Made by a program: the position numbers and the translations under genes
The notes under the pieces: model-generated
Told to the model about the DNA's origin: nothing
What the model saw: only the letters and a program-made list of their open reading frames with translations
The model's database searches: none
Shown: positions 58,844 through 64,000 of the stretch, piece after piece
Numbering within the stretch: the stretch's first letter is position 1
Layout of the letters: every line of letters begins with the position of its first letter
Source: Streptomyces sp. WAC05374
GTDB lineage: Bacteria > Actinomycetota > Actinomycetes > Streptomycetales > Streptomycetaceae
Reading direction: 5' to 3'
Assembly (NCBI RefSeq): GCF_004353505.1
Contig: NZ_SMNQ01000001.1
Coordinates: 124,001 to 188,000 of the forward strand
DNA length: 64,000 bases

Positions 58844-59887
58844 TCAGTTCGTCATCAGCAGCAGCCGGGTGTTCGGGACGAGCTTCCGGTTCACGCTGGT
58901 GCTCTGCACGAAGATGGTGAAGTCGTCGTTGTGGTCCGGCCTCACGCGCACCTCCGCGTCGGGCAGCCCGAGCAGGGCCCGGGCCTCCGGTCCCGTGTAC
59001 ACCTGGTCCGTCTTCTTCTCCAGCACCGCGATCTGCTTGCGCGCCTGCACCTTCTCGGACTTGCTCAACTGGTAGTACGCGCCGCCCGTGCGGTACGTGT
59101 GGCCGCTCTCGACCACCCAGTCGCGTATCGCCGCGTCACGCGTCACCGGGATCAGCTCGTATCCCGACGCGTCCACCGGGGTGAGGCCGGCCGCCTTGAT
59201 GGTGTCCTGGTTGACGGCCTCCGCACCCGTGGAGAACACCGCGCGTGATCCCCGGATGCCCCGGGTGCGGCCCACCATGAACTTCTCGGTGGCCTCCTGG
59301 ATGACCTGCCCGGCCTCCTCGAGCCCCTGCGTGCTCGTGGCGTCCCAGATGGCGATGTTGTCCTTCGGGAAACCGCACTGCGTGGCCTCGCGCTTGCCCA
59401 TCTGGTCCGGCACCAGCACGGCCAGCGTCCAGTTGTCCTCCTGGGTGGCGATCATCCCGGACACGGCATCGACCAGCGCCCGCGCGTTCCTGGTGGGGGC
59501 GTCCGGACAGCGATGGCTGGCGTTCTCCTGACCGTCGGTGAGGATGAACGTCAGGAAGCTGTGGTCGCCGTACAGTTGCGCCGTCTGTGCCAGCTCGCGC
59601 TGCGACTTGAGCGTCGCGGCCAGCAGCGCCGTCATTCCGCCGGCCCGGTACATCTGCTTGAGCGACGGCATCCGCAGCACGTCCTTGTCGTAGATGACGC
59701 ACTCCACCGTGTCGGCGAAGACGTACACCGTGACGCGGGTCTCCTGGTCCAGCTCCTTGGAGCGGCGGGCCAGGTAGGCGATCTGCTGGTCGGCGACTTC
59801 GACGACCTTCCGGCTCAGGTGGGACATGGACGAACTGGCGTCCAGCACAAGGGCAACGTGGTTGATGTAGTTCTGGGCTCCGGTCAC
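58844..59887 (-). CDS. VWA-domain protein
   Basis: This 347-residue cytosolic protein has a von Willebrand A domain at the N-terminus. The MIDAS motif D-x-S-x-S is residues 16-20 (HVALVLDASSSMSHLSRKVV). The MIDAS Thr region is YRAGGMTALLAATLKSQREL, and FLTFILTDGQENASHRCPDA gives the third metal-site Asp. After about residue 215 comes a second region (AVFSTGAEAVNQDTIKAAGL, GYELIPVTRDAAIRDWVVES, RALLGLPDAEVRVRPDHNDD) of unknown fold. No signal or TM. Streptomyces VWA proteins of this type often work in stress (tellurium-type) complexes. Here it follows the Nep1-like gene by 102 bp. Confidence 0.85.
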   Translation of the reverse strand: MTGAQNYINHVALVLDASSSMSHLSRKVVEVADQQIAYLARRSKELDQETRVTVYVFADTVECVIYDKDVLRMPSLKQMYRAGGMTALLAATLKSQRELAQTAQLYGDHSFLTFILTDGQENASHRCPDAPTRNARALVDAVSGMIATQEDNWTLAVLVPDQMGKREATQCGFPKDNIAIWDATSTQGLEEAGQVIQEATEKFMVGRTRGIRGSRAVFSTGAEAVNQDTIKAAGLTPVDASGYELIPVTRDAAIRDWVVESGHTYRTGGAYYQLSKSEKVQARKQIAVLEKKTDQVYTGPEARALLGLPDAEVRVRPDHNDDFTIFVQSTSVNRKLVPNTRLLLMTN

Positions 59888-59989
59888 GACAGCTCCCCCT
59901 CATTCCGACTCGATGCCTCGACTCTCTCACCCACCACTGACAATCGATCCTGGAGCGGGCAGGCGGTCGGGACGAGGCACCGAGGCGGC

Positions 59990-60760
59990 CTACAGCACGG
60001 GGTCGAAGGTGAGGCCCGCCGGCTTCGCCTTCTTGAGCAGCGAGAGGAAGTCGGCGTCCTTGAGGCCGAAGTGCGCACTGCCGAAGTCCGCCCGGGTGAG
60101 CCTGTCCCGTACGCCGGGCGGGTAGCCCTCCCAGCCGACCAGGTCGGGGAACTGCCAGGCTCCCCGATGGTTCTCCGGCGGCTCGTCCTTCGCCGAGGCG
60201 GCCCTGAAGCAGTGCGTGCCCACGCCGTCCTTGTGATACACGATCTTCGGGTGCGTCCCGTCCCACCGGATCCGGTCGCGGCCGTGGACGGAGAACTTCC
60301 CGTGGGCGGAGGTCGAGACGTACTGGGCCGTGCCGTCGCGGATCCACACGACGACGTGCTCCCAGTCGTGACGATGCCCCCCGAGCCCGCTGCCCCAGAC
60401 GGCCTGGTCCTTCTCGAAGTACAGGTCGTACATCACCGCGCACCAGCCGTCGCTGCACAGGGCACGCGAGTACGCGTTGGTGTTGGTGAGGTCCGACGCG
60501 TCCCGGCACTGCCCGCTGACGGTGCCCGAGGGTTTCAGGCCGGGCGAGACGGTGCCGTCCGGCCCGATGGCCGGTGTGGGGTAGCAGCCGTCCTTGTCGT
60601 AGTCGTACGCGGGCTGGAACGTCCGCTCCAGCGTGCTCGCGTCGCCGGGCAGGGCCCGGGGCGGCGCGGCATGGGCGCTGCCTGGGAAGCCGACGACCAG
60701 GAGGACGGTGGCGGCGCCGATGACGGCGCCCCTGCGCGGCGTACGCGGTCTCGTATGCAA
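59990..60760 (-). CDS. Nep1-like (NPP1) secreted cytolysin
   Basis: This 256-residue secreted protein has a signal peptide (RRGAVIGAATVLLVVGFPGS, then AHA). The NLP signature GHRHDWE is intact at about residues 128-134 within SGLGGHRHDWEHVVVWIRDG. It is preceded by AVMYDLYFEKDQAVWG and followed by RIRWDGTHPKIVYHKDGVGT, HCFR. Cysteines around YDKDGCYPTPAIG and SGQCRD match the family. NLPs are known from plant-associated microbes and bind sphingolipid headgroups to lyse eudicot membranes. Bacterial ones may also act on other substrates. The heptapeptide's intact H, D and E argue for activity. Confidence 0.92.
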   Translation of the reverse strand: MHTRPRTPRRGAVIGAATVLLVVGFPGSAHAAPPRALPGDASTLERTFQPAYDYDKDGCYPTPAIGPDGTVSPGLKPSGTVSGQCRDASDLTNTNAYSRALCSDGWCAVMYDLYFEKDQAVWGSGLGGHRHDWEHVVVWIRDGTAQYVSTSAHGKFSVHGRDRIRWDGTHPKIVYHKDGVGTHCFRAASAKDEPPENHRGAWQFPDLVGWEGYPPGVRDRLTRADFGSAHFGLKDADFLSLLKKAKPAGLTFDPVL

Positions 60761-61035
60761 GGAAGGCCTTTCGGACGGCTGGCACGGTGGAAGGTGTGCC
60801 CCTGGAGTTAGCCTCCTGTAGCGAACATGTCAATACTTGCGGCGCCGGTGGGCACCTCGCGAGCGCACGCGTCCGGGACGGTACGGCTGCCGTGTCAGTC
60901 GCCCTTCAGGTGCCCGATCTCGGAACGCCTGTGTCGGCAGGCGTGGTGGATGGGGCCCGCTCGGGCGGCTTGAGGGAACAGATGGGGCCGCCCGCGCCCT
61001 GACTGTGCGGCCCTCAACAGCCTTATGCTCGGGCC

Positions 61036-61509
61036 GTGGACGGACATCAGGCCCTGACAGCGTCGATCGAATCGGCCTGGGAGGAGCTGAACGGCTCCCA
61101 TGCGGGTCGCCGTCGGGATCTCTGCCTCGATGCCGTCGGCGATGTCCTGGAGACGGGCCGCCTGACGGCGTCCGAGGCTGAGCGGGCCGTCGAGCGCCTC
61201 ATCGGAATCGCGGTGTGCGACGAGGACCACTGGGTACGGGAGTCGGCGCTGCACGCAGTCTGCACCGCCTCCACGCACTACGCGCTTCCCTACCGGGTGG
61301 TGGAGCCACTCGCCGTCGGTGTGGACGCCTTTGAACCTTTGCTCCTGCCCTATGTCCTGGCCATCCTCGGCTGCACTCACGACCAGGCGGCGCTGCCGGC
61401 TGTTGAGCGGTTCCTGCAGCACTCCAGCCCCGACGTGCGCAGGGAAGCGGAAGAGGCAGTCAGCGAACTGCACTGGAGCCGCGGGTCCGCCCGACCGACC
61501 GCCCCATAA
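61036..61509 (+). CDS. HEAT-like repeat hypothetical protein
   Basis: This 157-residue cytosolic protein starts at GTG 61036 and consists of helical pairs: RRDLCLDAVGDVLETGRLTA, ERAVERLIGIAVCDEDHWVR, ESALHAVCTASTHY, LLLPYVLAILGCTHDQAALP and AVERFLQHSSPDVRREAEEA. The spacing and DxxVR ends are HEAT-like. No catalytic motif; it is likely a protein-binding module. Similar small HEAT proteins occur as immunity or regulatory factors, but nothing here proves that. Confidence 0.7.
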   Translation: MDGHQALTASIESAWEELNGSHAGRRRDLCLDAVGDVLETGRLTASEAERAVERLIGIAVCDEDHWVRESALHAVCTASTHYALPYRVVEPLAVGVDAFEPLLLPYVLAILGCTHDQAALPAVERFLQHSSPDVRREAEEAVSELHWSRGSARPTAP

Positions 61510-61995
61510 GCGTCCGTAGCCCAGCGGCTCGGAGATGAGACATCTGCCTGGGAACGAAGGCGGACGGCCCCCGAACCACCGTGACGCACGGCTTGGACCG
61601 CCTCCTGGACTTTGACTTCCGTGGCCGCCAGGCGACGTCGGGCATGGCAGCCTTGGGGGCCATCTGACGCATGGTCTCCAGCAGTACGCCGCCTCTGGCG
61701 ACACCCGATACGGCGACTCCCATGGCCCCGGGCGAATACGGGCGCGTTCGTACACCGACGTCCGGCGCGCCCCGGCACCGCGGACGGACCACTACTCACG
61801 CCGTATGCGGTCACGTGGTCCAGGTTTTGGCGATCGGACGGGCTGGTGTTGCTCCAGGATCCGCGCCCAGTGGCACCCATGCTCCGTGATCGTGAATGCC
61901 TGACGTTGTTGCGTCGTGGCTGTTCGTGCTCCGCGGTCGGCCCGGCGGAACTTTTCTCCAAGACAGGCCGGCCCGGGGTCCGTCAAGGTGGGCGC
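61510..61995. other. No gene supported
   Basis: Nearly 490 bp without a convincing gene. The AraC frame is open through part of it, but the Trp/Arg-rich translation is not family-like. It should hold the AraC promoter. Confidence 0.35.
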
Positions 61996-62856
61996 ATGCA
62001 CAGCGACGAGGTGGATGCCGAGGCGGGAGCCGTGGCCGTGAGCAGGAGTTCCGGCGGCGGTCCTCGACTCGACAGTCGGTGGGAAGTGGCGCGGCCCGGT
62101 GGCGCGTCTCCCGTGGCGGGTGTCCGGATGGCCGGATTCCGGGATCGTGTCGGACAGGCGCTGGATCTGCGGGTGCTGCCTCAGCCTGCCGTGGTCCTTG
62201 TCCTCGGCTTGGGGAACGACCCGTTCATGGTCGAAGGCGGCACCGGGCATCGGCCCTCGACGAGCCCGAACCCGAAACCGAGCCTGGTCGCGTCGCTGTC
62301 GCCCGGGTTCCCGCGGATCCGCGGCCGGGACGTCGAGTGCGTCGAGATGTGCCTGACGCCGGGCGCCGCTTATGCGTTGCTGGGTGTGTCGCCGCACGAG
62401 CTGGAGGGGGCGATCGTCGGCCTGGAGGACCTTTGGGGGCGGCAGGAACGGCAGCTCCGGGAGCGTTTGGTCGCCGCCACAACCTGGCAGGAACGTTTCA
62501 CGCTGGTCAGCGAGTTCCTCGTCCGCCGGGCAGCCCGGGGCCCGTCGATGACGCCAGAGGTGGCCGGCGTATGGGACACGATCGTGGCGCAGGGAGGTCG
62601 GGTAAGGGTCGACGCCCTCGCCGCGTCCTGCGGGTGGAGCCGCAAGCGGCTGTGGTCCCGGTTCAGTGCCCAGATCGGCCTCACCCCCAAGCGCGCCGCC
62701 ATGCTCGTCCGTTTCGACGGGGCAGCCCGGGCCCTGCGCGGGGGCGCCAGCGCCGCGGACGTCGCCCTGGCGCACGGATACGCCGACCAGTCCCACCTCC
62801 ACCGCGACGTCCTCGCCTTCGCCGGCTGCACACCCGGCGCCCTGGCCGAAGGCTGA
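61996..62856 (+). CDS. AraC-family transcriptional regulator
   Basis: This 286-residue regulator has an N-terminal ligand domain of the DUF6597 type (FRDRVGQALDLRVLPQPAVV, LVLGLGNDPFMVEGG, CVEMCLTPGAAYALLGVSPH). A C-terminal double HTH follows, with GGRVRVDALAASCGWSRKRL, WSRFSAQIGLTPKRAAMLVR and ADVALAHGYADQSHLHRDVL, FAGCTPGALAEG. The second HTH matches the AraC signature closely. ATG 61996 has AAGGTGG upstream; longer starts are not supported by composition. It is followed after 53 bp by an O-methyltransferase, its probable target and operon mate. Confidence 0.9.
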   Translation: MHSDEVDAEAGAVAVSRSSGGGPRLDSRWEVARPGGASPVAGVRMAGFRDRVGQALDLRVLPQPAVVLVLGLGNDPFMVEGGTGHRPSTSPNPKPSLVASLSPGFPRIRGRDVECVEMCLTPGAAYALLGVSPHELEGAIVGLEDLWGRQERQLRERLVAATTWQERFTLVSEFLVRRAARGPSMTPEVAGVWDTIVAQGGRVRVDALAASCGWSRKRLWSRFSAQIGLTPKRAAMLVRFDGAARALRGGASAADVALAHGYADQSHLHRDVLAFAGCTPGALAEG

Positions 62857-62909
62857 CCGGCAAGCCCGCACAACACAGCTATCCATGCTTATGAGGAAGG
62901 AAGTCAACC

Positions 62910-63980
62910 GTGAGCACCATGGACACAGCGGTTACCCGAGAGGCCCTGGCCGGCCGAGGACTGATCGTCCAGCTCGTCTTCGGCAGCATGGCCTCCCGGA
63001 CCGTGCGCGCCGCAGTGCGGCTCGGGGTCTTCGACCTGATCGGCGACGGCCGGCGGCCGGCCGCCGAGGTGGCCGCCGACGCGGGAGCCGAGCACCAGCC
63101 CATGACGAGGTTGCTGCGCGCCCTCGCCGGTCTCGGCCTGATGGAGGAGCACGAACCCGACTCGTTCTCCGTCACTCCGGCCGGCGCCCTCCTTCATTCC
63201 GGGCGTGCCGACTCGCTCACCTCGTTCGTCCGGATGTTCACCGACCCGGCGATCGTGCGGGCCTGGGACGGCCTGGACACCAGCGTCCGCACCGGCACGA
63301 TCGCGTTCGACGCCGTCTTCGGTACCGACTTCTTCAGCCATCTCCGCCGGCACCCGGAGCTGTCCGCAGACTTCAACGCGGCGATGAGCCAGGCCTCCGA
63401 GGAGACGGCCGGCGTGCTGCCGCACGCTTACGACTTCGACCGCTTCACCTCGGTCACCGACGTCGGCGGTGGTGACGGAAGCGTCCTGGCCGGCGTACTC
63501 GCCGCGCACCCGGCGCTCACCGGTGTCCTGTACGACACCAAGGACGGCCTCGCCCAGGCACCGAAGACGCTCGACCGGCACGGGGTGGCGGACCGCTGCT
63601 CCCTGGCCGCCGGCGACTTCTTCCGTTCCGTTCCTGGCGGCTCGGACCTGTACCTGCTCAAGAGCGTGCTGCACGACTGGTCGGACGATCAGGCGGTCAC
63701 GATCCTCGGCCACTGCCGCAAGGTGTTGCCGCCCGGCGGCCGGATCCTGATCGTCGAGCCGGTACTGCCCGAGGTCGTCGGTACGGGCGCCGCTGCGCAC
63801 GCCACGGATGGTGGGATCACCTACCTCAGCGACCTCAACATGCTGGTGAACCTGGGCGGAAGGGAGCGCACGCGCAAGGACTTCGAGGAGGTGTGCCACC
63901 GCGCGGAACTGTCCGTCGTGTCGGTGACCCCGCTGGTGGACGCGGCACCCTTCTACCTGATCGAAGCCGAGGCCGGCTGA
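62910..63980 (+). CDS. SAM-dependent O-methyltransferase (AcdS/hydroxyneurosporene type)
   Basis: This 356-residue class I methyltransferase is of the plant-caffeate/actinobacterial polyketide O-methyltransferase type. The N-terminal winged-helix dimerisation domain has MASRTVRAAVRLGVFDLIGD, LLRALAGLGLMEEHEPDSFS and VTPAGALLHSG. The SAM domain has TDVGGGDGSVLAGVLAAHPA (about residues 187-206), LYDTKDGLAQAP, CSLAAGDFFRSVPGGSDLYL, LKSVLHDWSDDQAVTILGHC (catalytic His-Asp) and GGRILIVEPVLPEVVG. It probably methylates a phenolic secondary metabolite. GAGGAAGGAAG precedes GTG 62910. The preceding AraC gene is the likely controller. Confidence 0.92.
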   Translation: MSTMDTAVTREALAGRGLIVQLVFGSMASRTVRAAVRLGVFDLIGDGRRPAAEVAADAGAEHQPMTRLLRALAGLGLMEEHEPDSFSVTPAGALLHSGRADSLTSFVRMFTDPAIVRAWDGLDTSVRTGTIAFDAVFGTDFFSHLRRHPELSADFNAAMSQASEETAGVLPHAYDFDRFTSVTDVGGGDGSVLAGVLAAHPALTGVLYDTKDGLAQAPKTLDRHGVADRCSLAAGDFFRSVPGGSDLYLLKSVLHDWSDDQAVTILGHCRKVLPPGGRILIVEPVLPEVVGTGAAAHATDGGITYLSDLNMLVNLGGRERTRKDFEEVCHRAELSVVSVTPLVDAAPFYLIEAEAG

Positions 63981-64000
63981 CCGCCGGCGGCGGACCGGCG

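Noticed and set aside
1..64000. CRISPR array
   Set aside because: No evenly spaced direct repeats with unique spacers were seen; the short tandem repeats at 2731, 46641, 48814 and 53700 have no spacers.
1..64000. tRNA, rRNA or riboswitch
   Set aside because: No cloverleaf with a conserved T-loop or anticodon arm, and no rRNA-like stretch, was recognised. A hairpin at 8762-8785 is too small and isolated.

Overview
The DNA is very GC-rich, with strong third-position G/C bias, GTG starts, purine-rich ribosome sites and families typical of actinomycetes: DUF6207-like, ALF-repeat, FxsC, DUF3253 and DUF2269 proteins and many TetR regulators. It is almost certainly a Streptomyces chromosome or a close relative. 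Transposase remnants, gene ghosts, orphan paralogues and conflict genes suggest an arm or another accessory-rich region. I found no rRNA, tRNA or CRISPR array.

Layout. 1-4.9 kb: two tandem DHA2-type drug exporters, a zinc-ribbon-like hypothetical protein and a short run of overlapping hypothetical genes interrupted by 1-nt shifts. 5.0-9.4 kb: a nearly complete IS5-family element, a frameshifted FAD monooxygenase and decayed ISL3 and IS5 transposases. 9.4-11.5 kb: a LysR regulator divergent from a small DoxX-like membrane protein. 12.1-19.5 kb: a membrane-anchored Mrr-like nuclease with a small membrane partner, then a tightly coupled three-gene operon (FxsC-type TIR-like protein; a KGGTGRS-ATPase / TIR-like / NACHT / membrane fusion; a two-TM protein), bordered by a transposase fragment. 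This operon is the best candidate for an undescribed system: its organisation resembles bacterial NLR-type immunity, while its nearest known relatives are the accessory proteins of FxSxx-COOH RiPP loci, whose precursor and radical-SAM genes are absent here.

19.8-36.5 kb: small hypothetical proteins, a leucine-rich-variant repeat protein, a TetR/DUF2269 unit, a TPR protein, an orphan CDI-type immunity gene, a secreted lipase, a deletion junction joining NmrA and LLM oxidoreductase pieces, a secreted phytase-like protein, and an FMN reductase divergent from its likely TetR regulator. 37-44.6 kb: an orphan atpB, folE, an Fe-S-type HTH regulator divergent from DoxX, a transaldolase ghost, a ferredoxin reductase and a GH15 glucoamylase/trehalase.

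44.7-53.7 kb: ordinary housekeeping and hypothetical genes (Sir2, VOC, NUDIX), then a divergent peptidase pair, a leaderless M4 protease and a HAD-M28 fusion. 53.8-60.8 kb: a competition block with a HINT/RNase A-like polymorphic toxin, downstream immunity gene, neighbouring YrhB/Imm35-like protein, secreted ALF-repeat protein, VWA protein and Nep1-like cytolysin. 61-64 kb: a HEAT-like protein and an AraC regulator followed by an O-methyltransferase.

Several genes are broken only by single-nucleotide shifts, some in G or C runs (3589-3594, 31017-31025, 40243-40249). Part of the apparent pseudogene load may therefore be sequence error rather than decay. All functional statements come from reading the translated sequence; no database search was run.
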